NCBI RefSeq assembly: GCF_003149245.1
Contig: NZ_QGDL01000003.1
Coordinates: 248,001-312,000, forward strand
From: Faecalicatena orotica
GTDB lineage: Bacteria > Bacillota > Clostridia > Lachnospirales > Lachnospiraceae
Direction: 5' to 3'
DNA: 64,000 bases
This document shows positions 8,884 to 17,646 of the stretch, piece by piece. The notes beneath the pieces were generated by a model. That model had not been told where the DNA came from. It ran no database searches and saw only the letters and a program-made list of their open reading frames with translations. Each line of letters starts with the position of its first letter. The stretch's first letter is position 1. Both the position numbers and the translations under genes were made by a program.

Positions 8884-9051
8884 TTACTGATATTTCTTGT
8901 TATAGCCGTACAGCAGTGCCAGGATTCCTGCAAGTCCGACAAGCTGGAGCAGGAGGTGTTTGATCCCGACTGTCTTCTGCCCTATGATAACCAAAGCGAT
9001 GCAGATACAAAATACCAGGATGCACAGTATCATTTCAACCCATTTATTCAT
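8884..9051 (-). CDS. 55-aa two-helix membrane protein in the lnp operon (DUF6903-like)
   Basis: A small gene in the gap between the second permease and nahK. The product starts MNKWVEMILCILVF and has two hydrophobic stretches, about residues 7-24 and 33-48, separated by a short polar turn (GQKTVGIKH), ending in a basic tail NKKYQ. AGGGGG lies 8 nt before the ATG, the permease stop is 12 nt upstream, and nahK starts 17 nt downstream, so it is plainly part of the operon. From memory it resembles a short family found beside clostridial sugar permeases (DUF6903); I cannot confirm this by search. Function unknown; an accessory subunit of the importer is one inference. Confidence 0.7.
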   Translation of the reverse strand: MNKWVEMILCILVFCICIALVIIGQKTVGIKHLLLQLVGLAGILALLYGYNKKYQ

Positions 9052-9063
9052 AAACAACGCCCC

Positions 9064-9936
9064 CTATCCTTTCAATCCGCCAAGGCTCATGCCCTGTGTC
9101 AGCTTCTTCTGTACAAGGATATACAAAATCAGCGTCGGCAGCATGACAATAATCAGCCCGGCATAGAGCCGCCCGTAGTTAGCTGCTGACTTCTGCGCCT
9201 GCATCAGCTGCATCAGTCCGACCGGCAGTGTCTTCAGTTCCTTTTCTGTCAGCAGTGTCATGGAAATGATATATTCATTCCAGAATGACAGGAAGTTAAA
9301 CAGTATGATTGTGATGATACTCGGTCTTGCCATCGGCATCATAATCTTCACCATTGTGTGAAAATACCCGCTCCCGTCTACAAAAGCCGCCTCCTCATAG
9401 TCCTTCGGAATGGAAACAAAGAAACCGGACAGAAGGTAGATTGTAAAAGGCAGTGCCGTTGCCGCATAGATCAGCGCTACCATAAACCGGTTGTTGATCA
9501 GGAATCCGGAGCCAAACAACTGTTTTAGCATCTTATCCCCGTCTACCAGCATCAGGAAGATCGGAACAACAATGTAGTTCACATTGATAAACAGACCGCC
9601 CATGAACATCACATTCAGGAACTTACTGCCCCTGAATTTATAGCGTGCCAGCACATATGCAGAAGGCAGCGCCACAACCAGCAGAAGAAGCAGTGCAAGA
9701 ACTGTTACAATGATCGAATTCAGGAAGTAGTCCCCCATCTTCGCTTTTGAAAAAGCATCTACGAAGTTCTGGAAATAAAATCCCTTCGGCAGTGTCCACG
9801 GGTTGCCGTAGAACTCTGAGTTTTCCTTGATGGATGCCAGAAATACCCAGCCTACCGGAACGATAATACTGATTGCCAGAACAATCAGCAGGATGTAGAC
9901 AACAACTCTGGAGGCTTTAAATTTACTTTTTTTCAT
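9064..9936 (-). CDS. Carbohydrate ABC transporter permease (MalG-type)
   Basis: A 290-aa inner-membrane permease of the CUT1 family. Hydrophobic segments include an N-terminal anchor (VVVYILLIVLAISIIVPV) and about five more. The cytoplasmic EAA loop reads EEAAFVDGSGYFHTMVKIMMP, the contact site for the ATPase. The start was set at the ATG 8 nt after AGGAGG; an in-frame GTG three codons earlier overlaps the ribosome site. It pairs with the upstream permease and the solute-binding protein of the lnp operon, so galacto-/lacto-N-biose is the inferred cargo. No ATPase gene is nearby. Confidence 0.9.
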   Translation of the reverse strand: MKKSKFKASRVVVYILLIVLAISIIVPVGWVFLASIKENSEFYGNPWTLPKGFYFQNFVDAFSKAKMGDYFLNSIIVTVLALLLLLVVALPSAYVLARYKFRGSKFLNVMFMGGLFINVNYIVVPIFLMLVDGDKMLKQLFGSGFLINNRFMVALIYAATALPFTIYLLSGFFVSIPKDYEEAAFVDGSGYFHTMVKIMMPMARPSIITIILFNFLSFWNEYIISMTLLTEKELKTLPVGLMQLMQAQKSAANYGRLYAGLIIVMLPTLILYILVQKKLTQGMSLGGLKG

Positions 9937-9948
9937 GATCCGCACCTC

Positions 9949-10842
9949 CTAAAATTCAAGCGGTTCCCGCTTCGTAGCAAAGTTGACTACTGCGGACAGA
10001 CCGAATGAGAATAAGAATACTACAACGCCGATTGCCATACCATATCCATAAGAGGAGTTGGTGTATGCCTGACCGTACATATAGCTTAAGAATACTTCCG
10101 TTGAACCATCAGGCCCGCCGTTTGTAAGAGCCTTTACAAACAGGAAGCTTAAGTTGATGGAACTGATGATAAAGAATGTAAGCGTTGTACGGATATTCGT
10201 CCAGATCAGAGGAAGTGTGATACTGAAAAACTGTCTCACCTTTCCCGCCCCTTCCAGGTCCGCCGATTCATAAAGACTCTCAGGAACGCTGGTCATACTT
10301 GCCATATACATAACCATGTAATAACCAATTGCCTGCCACACCATTGCAATCACCAGACTGTAGATGACGATGCTCTGGTCGCCGAGCCAGAGGACCGGCG
10401 TGGCGTCTTTCCCCCGGAAGATCCCCAGGATGCTGTTTAAAAGGCCATTGGTCGGATCGTAAATAGCAGAGAATATCGCAGAAATTACTACTACTGACAA
10501 AATATTCGGAATGTAGAAAATAACTCTGAAAAAATTCTGACCCTTCAAATTCTCGCGTGATAGGATCGCCGCAAATACAAGTGCAAAGAAAAGAGTAATG
10601 ATTGTAACAAGTACAATCAGAAGGATCGAGTTCTGGAAAGACCTGAAAAACTTCTGGTCCTCGAATAAAATTTTAAAATTATTGAAACCGACAAACTTTT
10701 TGTTGTTTGAGAAGCCGCCCCATTTATAGAGTGACATCTTAAATACATTGATAGTCGGTATCACCATGAAAATAACGAATAAAATCACGGATGGTAATAC
10801 GCAGGCCGCGATAAATCCGCTTCTGCCCTTTTTGTGCCGCAT
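9949..10842 (-). CDS. Carbohydrate ABC transporter permease (MalF-type)
   Basis: A 297-aa CUT1-family permease with six predicted membrane helices, beginning with a basic stretch RHKKGRSGF before helix 1. The EAA loop is YESADLEGAGKVRQFFSITLP. The start was chosen at the ATG after CAGGAGG; the open frame continues 21 codons further upstream without a ribosome site. It lies 12 nt before the second permease and 123 nt after the solute-binding protein gene. The C-terminus ends EPLEF. Together with the partner permease it should form the translocation channel for the operon's disaccharide. Confidence 0.9.
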   Translation of the reverse strand: MRHKKGRSGFIAACVLPSVILFVIFMVIPTINVFKMSLYKWGGFSNNKKFVGFNNFKILFEDQKFFRSFQNSILLIVLVTIITLFFALVFAAILSRENLKGQNFFRVIFYIPNILSVVVISAIFSAIYDPTNGLLNSILGIFRGKDATPVLWLGDQSIVIYSLVIAMVWQAIGYYMVMYMASMTSVPESLYESADLEGAGKVRQFFSITLPLIWTNIRTTLTFFIISSINLSFLFVKALTNGGPDGSTEVFLSYMYGQAYTNSSYGYGMAIGVVVFLFSFGLSAVVNFATKREPLEF

Positions 10843-10965
10843 ATATATACCTCCTGTCCCCGTGTGTGACTGTTTCGCCACCTGATGATAAAGCACAGGG
10901 AACACGCCCGGAATACTTCCTTCTTTGTCCCCTGCCGCTTATATCTTACATTGTTTCCTAATTAT

Positions 10966-12318
10966 TTAGTCCATAGCATCTCTTAATTTGTCGCTTGTAG
11001 CCTCGACATCTGCCTGCCAGTCTTTGACAGTCTTGTCGCCGCTCATAACGCTGTTTACTGCCTTGAACAGAGAATCTGCCATTGAAACTCCCTCTACAGG
11101 TTCCGTTGCTGCGAATCCGCCCATAACTGCAACTGCAGCGTCATTGTCATAAATGTGGTAGTATAACTGGCTGTCTGCATCCAGTTTGTCTGCCATGCCG
11201 TCGATCGGCTGTACAGCGCCTGATTTTGCAAAGATATCAGCGGCTTTGTCAGAATACATAAATGCCACAAATTCTTTTGCAAGGTCCTGGTTCTCAGCTT
11301 CTGCCGGAATCCACATCTGCTCGAAGAATGTAAAGGATGATGGTTTCGCATCTTTTGCTACTGCCGGAACTGCTGTGAAGCCCCATTCGAATCCGTCTGC
11401 CTTCGGAGCGTCTGCCATTTCTCCCGGAAGCCATGTTCCGTTCGGGCAGAAGATTGCTTTGTTGTCAAGAATCAGCTGCTGGTTCTTTGTAAAGTTATCA
11501 TCATTTGCATTGGCAACTGTTGTCGGCTCTGTATAATCAGCAAGCTTTCCAACCAGTTCAAATACTGCTGTTGCTTCAGGAGACTCCCAGATGCCGTCTT
11601 TGTATGTCATTGCTTCATTGTAGAAGTCAGCCCCGCCTGATGATTCCAGAAGTGCATATGTAAATGCATCAAAATATCCAGGTGTCGGATATGTAAATAA
11701 GGAGATGCCCTCAGCTTTCGCCTTATCGCCTAATTCCCACATCTCATCCCATGTTGTCGGAACTTCCCAGCCTTTTTCCTTGAGCAGTCCTGCATTGTAG
11801 AACAGGCCGCACGGGCTGTAGAACATTGGTGCATAGTATGTCACGCCGTCAGCGTAAGGCATCGTTCCCAATGTATCAAGGAATCCCGGAAGGATCTTAT
11901 CCTTTACAGTCACATCCTCGCCCGGAACTGTCATGTCCAGAACATCTGTCAGTTCAAGAAGACCTTTTTCCTTCGTCAGAGTCTCTGTAAGTGCTGCTTC
12001 ACGTCCTGTTGCGCAGTGTACAACATCCGGATAGTCGCCTGCCTTCATGCTTGGGCTGATCACATCCTCGATTTTCTTGTCAACTGTCAGTTCCACCGTT
12101 ACGCCTTCGTGTGTCTCTTCGAATGCTTTAGCAACCTCATCCCACATCTCAGCGCCGTAACCGCCCTCAAATGCAGCCACTTTCAATACCTGCCCATCTC
12201 CTGAGCCGGAATCCTTGGCGTCACCGGAATCAGAGCCTTTGTCTTTGCTTCCGCATCCAACTGCCAGTGTACCGATCATTGTTACGCACAATAAAATACT
12301 CACCAGTTTTCTTTTCAT
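10966..12318 (-). CDS. Extracellular sugar-binding lipoprotein of the lnp ABC importer
   Basis: A 450-aa solute-binding protein of the SBP_bac_1/8 type. It begins MKRKLVSILLCVTMIGTLAV and then GCG, a lipobox signal with the acylated Cys near residue 22, followed by a Gly/Ser/Asp-rich linker. The mature part has the usual two-lobe pattern with late Trp-rich hinge residues (PTTWDEMWELG, YDNDAAVAVMGGFAA). The start was set at the ATG after GGGAGGAAAG. It lies between the GH112 phosphorylase and the two permeases, and by analogy with the bifidobacterial GNB/LNB-binding protein should capture galacto-N-biose and/or lacto-N-biose. Confidence 0.88.
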   Translation of the reverse strand: MKRKLVSILLCVTMIGTLAVGCGSKDKGSDSGDAKDSGSGDGQVLKVAAFEGGYGAEMWDEVAKAFEETHEGVTVELTVDKKIEDVISPSMKAGDYPDVVHCATGREAALTETLTKEKGLLELTDVLDMTVPGEDVTVKDKILPGFLDTLGTMPYADGVTYYAPMFYSPCGLFYNAGLLKEKGWEVPTTWDEMWELGDKAKAEGISLFTYPTPGYFDAFTYALLESSGGADFYNEAMTYKDGIWESPEATAVFELVGKLADYTEPTTVANANDDNFTKNQQLILDNKAIFCPNGTWLPGEMADAPKADGFEWGFTAVPAVAKDAKPSSFTFFEQMWIPAEAENQDLAKEFVAFMYSDKAADIFAKSGAVQPIDGMADKLDADSQLYYHIYDNDAAVAVMGGFAATEPVEGVSMADSLFKAVNSVMSGDKTVKDWQADVEATSDKLRDAMD

Positions 12319-12400
12319 ACTTCTTTCCTCCCTGTTATTAATAAAGTTTTTCTGCCGGGAATCCACCGGCAGATATATTTTAAGAACGGTATAGCTGTTC

Positions 12401-14566
12401 TTAAATTTCATACCAGATAATCTCATTCGCCTCCAGATGGAGCGGGAAACTGCTTCCGTCACCTTTATAGACGATGGTGTCCTGTTCCTCATATGTATTA
12501 TTAACGACACAGTACTTGCCATTAGCCACATATGCATGAACTTCTACATTATAATTACTGCTGAACCATCTTTCCAGATTCTCTTCGTCTGATGCAGACC
12601 AGATTACGGCCCTGTAAAGAAGCCTGCTGTTCTCGAAGCTGTATGGGAGCCCGCTGATATAGACGCTTCTGCCCATGCCGAATGTATTGACGGCCAGCTG
12701 AACCTCTTTTTCTCTCTGGCAGAGAATGGTTGCTTTGTCCAGGGCATAAATGCTTTTCTTGCCCTCACCGAAATCGATCTCATCCTTACAGTCCGCAGTT
12801 ATGAAGTGTGCATATTCTTCCCAGTTATACTTATCCCTGTTCAGCGTCATGCCATTTTCCTTCTCTACTCCCATCACACCTGCTAACTGAAAGAACCTGC
12901 CCTGCCACTGGTGTGCCGTCGGTTCACCGACGCCGATGAATCCGCCGCCTTCATATATGAAACGCTTCACTGCTGTCACAATCTGCTCGTCAATCCAGTT
13001 TTCCCCGCCGGTATAAGCGGTATCGGCATCCCCGATATTGAGGATTACATCGATGTCTTTTAAAATATCGGGATTCTCCCTGATGTCATCAAAACTGATG
13101 AACTTCACATCAAACGGCGCACCGCTCAGTGACTCGATGATCCCCGCATAAGAGTAATTCTGTTTATGGTAGATCGCATGGTGCACCATATGGTTTCCCC
13201 ATGCCCGCATCTTTCCCCAGCAGTTCAGTACGGCCACACGTTTCACACAGTAAGGTGTGGTGCCTCTGATGTTTTCATATAAGATCCGGAATTCATTACA
13301 GACTGTTTCCACATAATCAATAAATTCCGGGAACTCCAGTGCAAGTTTCAGGTAACCGCCATAACCGATCCTGTCGATCGGGCTTCTCAAGATTGCACGC
13401 CTTGCAGTCACCCAGTTATATTTTGCCTCTTTTACCGGATCGCCGCCCTCGTGGAACACATCCGGGAAAAAGTAAGGCAGGAAACGCCCTTCTGTATAAT
13501 CAACACCTTTGATATCACTGATCAGCCGCAGTGTGGAACCATTCCCCACACTTCCTACAACTGCATCCAGACCGATTGTCCGGAACTCATCCATAAACGG
13601 TTCCATGCCAATCCAGTGGTCCCCTAAGAACATCATGGCCTCTTTGCCATACTCGTGGGTAATATCTACCATTTCCTTTGCAAGCTTTGCAACTTCTCTT
13701 CTCTGGAACTTCTGAAAATCCTGAAATTCTTTGGAAGGTATCCTGTATGTATTGTTCATGTATCCCTGGTCGATAATAAACTCTGGACGGAACCTGTATC
13801 CCGCCTCCCGTTCAAACTGTTCCAGAATATATGGACTGACCGAGGCGGAATACCCGTACCAGTCCACGTATTTTTCTCTTGCCAGTTCGTCGAAAATCAA
13901 TGTGAACTGATGGAAAAAGGTCGTGTACCGGATAACATCGACATGCGGGCTGCTCTCCAGATAGCGGCGCAGGCGCTGCATTGAATATGCCCTTGTCTTT
14001 GGCTGCCTGACATCAAAGGTAATCTGTTTTTCTACATCCTTCCACCCGTTTGTCACTGCATTGTACATATGCACCGGGTCCCACATGATATAAGTCAGAA
14101 AGCTCACGGTGTAATCATGATACAGCCGCGCGGGACTGATCACCACGTCACCGGATTCTTCATCATAACTCCAGGTGCCGTATGGGATGACTTCCCCCGT
14201 CGTGCGATCAATCACTTCCCACCAGCGGCTGATATCGTCACGCGTATTTACCGCCAGCATGTCCGGATAGAGATGGTCCATCAGGTGAATACGCAGAGTC
14301 TCTTCAGAAGCATTATGGAAATCCGTCATAATGTACATCTGTTGCACTTCATCCATGTTTGCCTTTGCCCATTCGTTGTCTTTTCTCGTTGTATAATATG
14401 TAGAATATACCTTCGCATTTACATTGCGTAATTCTTCTGGGAAATCCGTACCGTCACAGTCCCTTATTGCATCTGCGCCCCATCGCTTCAGGATCTCTTT
14501 TGTCTCATTCACTACGTCAACATCTGTCGGGATTGTCACCCGTCCAAAAGATAAATTGCTTTCCAT
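12401..14566 (-). CDS. lnpA: GH112 1,3-beta-galactosyl-N-acetylhexosamine phosphorylase
   Basis: A 721-aa cytosolic phosphorylase of glycoside hydrolase family 112. It has no signal peptide. The N-terminal block RWGADAIRDCDGTDFP (about 28-43), the LGDHWIGMEPFMDEF and AVVGSVGNGSTLRLISD blocks near the middle of the barrel and the Rossmann-like C-terminal part with FIYEGGGFIGVGEPTAHQW are all characteristic. The enzyme uses phosphate to split Gal-beta-1,3-HexNAc into Gal-1-phosphate and GlcNAc or GalNAc. GH112 also includes galactosyl-1,4-rhamnose phosphorylases, but the downstream nahK gene supports the GNB/LNB type. It is the first gene of the operon, preceded by AAAGGAGA. Confidence 0.88.
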   Translation of the reverse strand: MESNLSFGRVTIPTDVDVVNETKEILKRWGADAIRDCDGTDFPEELRNVNAKVYSTYYTTRKDNEWAKANMDEVQQMYIMTDFHNASEETLRIHLMDHLYPDMLAVNTRDDISRWWEVIDRTTGEVIPYGTWSYDEESGDVVISPARLYHDYTVSFLTYIMWDPVHMYNAVTNGWKDVEKQITFDVRQPKTRAYSMQRLRRYLESSPHVDVIRYTTFFHQFTLIFDELAREKYVDWYGYSASVSPYILEQFEREAGYRFRPEFIIDQGYMNNTYRIPSKEFQDFQKFQRREVAKLAKEMVDITHEYGKEAMMFLGDHWIGMEPFMDEFRTIGLDAVVGSVGNGSTLRLISDIKGVDYTEGRFLPYFFPDVFHEGGDPVKEAKYNWVTARRAILRSPIDRIGYGGYLKLALEFPEFIDYVETVCNEFRILYENIRGTTPYCVKRVAVLNCWGKMRAWGNHMVHHAIYHKQNYSYAGIIESLSGAPFDVKFISFDDIRENPDILKDIDVILNIGDADTAYTGGENWIDEQIVTAVKRFIYEGGGFIGVGEPTAHQWQGRFFQLAGVMGVEKENGMTLNRDKYNWEEYAHFITADCKDEIDFGEGKKSIYALDKATILCQREKEVQLAVNTFGMGRSVYISGLPYSFENSRLLYRAVIWSASDEENLERWFSSNYNVEVHAYVANGKYCVVNNTYEEQDTIVYKGDGSSFPLHLEANEIIWYEI

Positions 14567-14742
14567 AATTTGTCTCCTTTTGCTATTCGAGACTGTGCAT
14601 GTGTGCTCTAAAGAGTTTCACTTTATACAAATTATATTTATTATCTTGTTGATTTTTATAGCATTTGCACAATTCTTTGATTCAAGTATACGGATTAAAA
14701 CAGCCTTAATCAACTTATTTATTGCTCTAAAAGTTATATATC

Positions 14743-14771
14743 TTGTCTTTATTTATGTGGGATGGTATGAT
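14743..14771 (+). promoter_or_regulatory. Sigma-A promoter for the second araC gene
   Basis: TTGTCT (14743-14748), a 17-nt spacer, TATGAT (14766-14771), 24 nt before the start codon. It lies in the 228-nt divergent region shared with lnpA. For lnpA the candidate -10 sites (TATAAT, TATAAA) lack a good -35, which fits activator-dependent transcription. Confidence 0.6.
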
Positions 14772-14794
14772 GATATCAGAAAGGAGCATTCATT

Positions 14795-15628
14795 ATGGCA
14801 CATATTCAATATTCGATCACAGACCTTTACAGCCAGGAGCCGATTGAAAGGCTTCTGTATATCTCTTCGGCTACTTATGGGAATGACTGGATCAGCATGT
14901 TTCATTCCCATAGTTTTGCAGAACTTTTCTATGTTCTGGACGGACAGGGGCATTTTTGCACAGAATCAGAAGAAGTCCCCATTGAAAGGGACTCCCTGAT
15001 TCTGATTAACCCGAATATCCGGCACACGGAAAAGTCCTCTGTCACGCATCCGCTTACTTATATCGTGCTGGGTATAGATAATCTCCATTTTCAATTTTCA
15101 GGCGATGAATACAGTGCATACCGTGTCCATGATTTTTACAAGCACAGGGATGCCTGTCTTCCGATTATGCAGATGATGCTGGACGAGGCCAGAGGGCGGC
15201 GCGCATCCTCAGAGCTCATCTGCCATCATTTTCTGAGTATCCTGCTCTTAAAGATTCTGCGCATAAGCGGTGACCAGTTCACGCCTTATTCCTCCAAGAA
15301 TATTCCGGGGGAATGTGAGACAATCAAGTACTATATTGACACACATTATCAGGAAAATATAACGCTGGATAAGCTGGCTGAAGTATCCCACCTGAATAAA
15401 TTCTACCTGTCACACATTTTTAACCGCGCATTTGGAATTTCACCTATTACCTATCTGCTGGAGCGCCGTATCCTGCACAGCAAGGAACTATTAAAGTCAG
15501 CGGATTTCAGTATTACGCAGATCGCACATACGACCGGATTCTCATCTGCCAATTACTTTTCACAGTCGTTTAAGCGCTACACGGGACTTACCCCCGCGGC
15601 ATACCGTAAAAACCATCAGGATACATAA
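14795..15628 (+). CDS. AraC-family transcriptional regulator (copy 2), divergent from lnpA
   Basis: A 277-aa AraC-type regulator with an N-terminal cupin-like domain (FHSHSFAELFYVLDGQGHF, about residues 35-53) and a C-terminal double helix-turn-helix ending GFSSANYFSQSFKRYTGLTP. It aligns end to end with the regulator at 6852-7688; shared blocks include VLINPN/LILINPN, PLTY and RILHS. Transcribed divergently from lnpA, it is the likely direct activator of the lnp operon. AAAGGAG precedes the ATG. Having two such paralogues flank one operon is notable; they may sense different ligands. Confidence 0.87.
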   Translation: MAHIQYSITDLYSQEPIERLLYISSATYGNDWISMFHSHSFAELFYVLDGQGHFCTESEEVPIERDSLILINPNIRHTEKSSVTHPLTYIVLGIDNLHFQFSGDEYSAYRVHDFYKHRDACLPIMQMMLDEARGRRASSELICHHFLSILLLKILRISGDQFTPYSSKNIPGECETIKYYIDTHYQENITLDKLAEVSHLNKFYLSHIFNRAFGISPITYLLERRILHSKELLKSADFSITQIAHTTGFSSANYFSQSFKRYTGLTPAAYRKNHQDT

Positions 15629-15664
15629 GAACAGGACTCCATTTGCCGGGACATAACAGAAATA

Positions 15665-16954
15665 TCAGCGGAATACAAGCACAAACGCCATCCCGTCCAC
15701 TGACTTTTCCGCGAAAATTTCGCCGTCCATTTTACGCATGATTTCCCGGCAGATGTAAAGCCCCAGCCCGTTCCCCTGCTTTCCTTCGCTGTTGCCTGCA
15801 CGGAAAAAGCTCTCAAAAACATGGTTGAACTCCGTATCCGTCACAGGGGAACCGGTATTAAAGATACGGATGAGCTGCCGGTAATCTTCCTCATAGAAGG
15901 TGATCTCAATCCGCCGTCCGTCACCATACTTAAAGGCATTTTCAAAAAGGTTTTCGAAGACTTCCATCGTACGCTCAGGATCCCCGATAATCAGCCGGTT
16001 TTCAAATTTCCCCACTGTCAGGTCAGTCATGCGTATGCTGCATTTTTCCCGATAAGTATCCAGCACTTTATCCATCAGGTCTGTAAGATAGAATTCTTCC
16101 TTCCTCACCTGAATATCCAGAATATCCTCTCTTGCATTTTTCATGATTTCTTCCACATACCGTTCGATTTCATCTGCCTTCTTTTCAATCTGGCGGGCAG
16201 CATGCTTCTTTTGTTCCCCAGTCGGATACAGCTCCTCCTCAAGCGCCCTTCCATAAAGCTTGATTGTATTCAGAGGGGTCTTAATATCATGTGACAGAGA
16301 CAGAAGGAGCAGCTTCTTTTCTTTCTGCAGCTTCAGTTCTCTCTTTTTCGAAGTGTCGAGCGTGTCTTTCAGCTGGCCGATCCCCCATAGAAAGTTACCA
16401 AAGAATCTGCTTTTTTCTTCTGTTACCGTCCCCTTCAAATGCCCCATCGCCAGTTCATGGGGCAGGCCCGACATTCGCTGGAACGGGCGGACCAGCTGGC
16501 TTCTCAGATAGAACAATACAGCAAGCAGAAATCCTTCCATCAGGGCAAGGCAGATCTGTGTAATCCAGATGATCCGCCGGTAATTAACATCCGGTTCCAC
16601 ATAATCGAACCGCACAAACCCTTTGAAATCACCTTCTTCATACCAGGGGCGTATTTCTGTTTTCAGGAGGTTGCCCTGCTCATAAAATTCATCAATCTTT
16701 TCTCTGGCAGACCGTGATGCCTCCGACAGCACCCCGGCCGGCAGCCAGGCCACGTTCTTCACGTATTTGCATGAACGCAGATTCAGCCTATCCGGGTCTT
16801 CATCCCCGGATAAGCTGTTATACAGGCGGTTAATTTCTATTTTATATTCTTTTCCACTCTCTGCCGTCACACCATAAACTCCGTAACCGGTCCCTATGGC
16901 TGTCAGTATATAGAGGACCAGGGAAAAGAGAATCAGCCTGTCATACTTCTTCAT
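15665..16954 (-). CDS. Membrane sensor histidine kinase of an ABC-transporter operon
   Basis: A 429-aa kinase with an N-terminal helix (about 8-30), an extracellular domain of ~95 residues, a second helix (about 129-150), a HAMP-like linker, the phosphoacceptor box SLSHDIKTPLN (H222), and an ATPase domain with NLFENAFKYGDGR and GNGLGLYICREI. It overlaps the preceding response regulator gene by 14 nt, implying translational coupling. It is the last gene of an operon reading FtsX-permease, ABC ATPase, response regulator, kinase. It probably senses envelope stress or an extracellular compound related to that transporter; the signal is unknown. Confidence 0.9.
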   Translation of the reverse strand: MKKYDRLILFSLVLYILTAIGTGYGVYGVTAESGKEYKIEINRLYNSLSGDEDPDRLNLRSCKYVKNVAWLPAGVLSEASRSAREKIDEFYEQGNLLKTEIRPWYEEGDFKGFVRFDYVEPDVNYRRIIWITQICLALMEGFLLAVLFYLRSQLVRPFQRMSGLPHELAMGHLKGTVTEEKSRFFGNFLWGIGQLKDTLDTSKKRELKLQKEKKLLLLSLSHDIKTPLNTIKLYGRALEEELYPTGEQKKHAARQIEKKADEIERYVEEIMKNAREDILDIQVRKEEFYLTDLMDKVLDTYREKCSIRMTDLTVGKFENRLIIGDPERTMEVFENLFENAFKYGDGRRIEITFYEEDYRQLIRIFNTGSPVTDTEFNHVFESFFRAGNSEGKQGNGLGLYICREIMRKMDGEIFAEKSVDGMAFVLVFR

Positions 16955-17621
16955 ATCTGTACCCCACTCCCCATACCGTCACAATCCGCTTCGGCTCCCT
17001 TGGGTTTTCTTCTATCTTTTTACGCAGCATTTTTATATGCACTGTGAGTGTCTGATTCTCACTTAAGCTGTCCATTCCCCATATCTGTGCAAAAATATAG
17101 TCCTTTAAAAGTGTCTTCCCCGGATTCTTTAGGAACAAAAGCAGAAGTTCATACTCCTTGCCGTTCAAATCCAGTTCTTTGCCATTTAAATATCCCTTTC
17201 TGGAGACAGTATCAATAGTAATCCCCCCGGAGGAGAGGATATCGGACTCTGCAAACGTTCCATAAGCACGCTGCATCAGTGCCCTTACTTTGGCGGTCAG
17301 GATTTCGGGGTCAACGGGTTTCTCCATGTAATCATCCGCGCCCAGTTCATAACCGGTTAACTTGTCATCCCTGCCCGCTCTGGCACTCATGATCAGGACC
17401 GGCATATTTCCTTTTTCCCGCACGGCCCTGCACACGGCAAAGCCGTCCATCTCAGGAAGCATAATATCCAGAAGAAGCAGTTTCACCTGCTGCTCCTTCA
17501 GATATTCCACCGCCTGTTCCCCTGTGCCTGCAAGGAGTACCGTAAATCCCTCTTTTTCAAGGAAAATCTGTATCAGTTCTGCCAGTTCTTCCTGGTCTTC
17601 CACAAGTAAAATATCCTTCAT
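16941..17621 (-). CDS. OmpR/PhoB-family response regulator
   Basis: A 226-aa regulator. The receiver domain has acidic residues E8/D9, the phosphoacceptor D52 in LLLLDIMLPEMDG, the switch S in MSAR and the conserved K in EKPVDPEIL. The C-terminal winged helix carries DLNGKEYELLLLFLKNPG and SENQTLTVHIKMLRKKI. It lies 25 nt after the ABC ATPase gene and overlaps the kinase gene. It probably controls its own operon. Confidence 0.93.
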   Translation of the reverse strand: MKDILLVEDQEELAELIQIFLEKEGFTVLLAGTGEQAVEYLKEQQVKLLLLDIMLPEMDGFAVCRAVREKGNMPVLIMSARAGRDDKLTGYELGADDYMEKPVDPEILTAKVRALMQRAYGTFAESDILSSGGITIDTVSRKGYLNGKELDLNGKEYELLLLFLKNPGKTLLKDYIFAQIWGMDSLSENQTLTVHIKMLRKKIEENPREPKRIVTVWGVGYRYEEV

Positions 17622-17646
17622 GCTTTACTACCTCATTTTTGAGAAT

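Noticed and set aside
8742-8942. A 66-codon minus-strand frame overlapping the start of nahK.
   Set aside because: It is out of frame with nahK and with the 55-aa membrane protein gene, which has a proper ribosome site and operon spacing; this frame has neither.
12401-14566. GH112 protein as galactosyl-1,4-L-rhamnose phosphorylase.
   Set aside because: Possible from the family alone, but the operon carries an N-acetylhexosamine 1-kinase and no rhamnose pathway genes.
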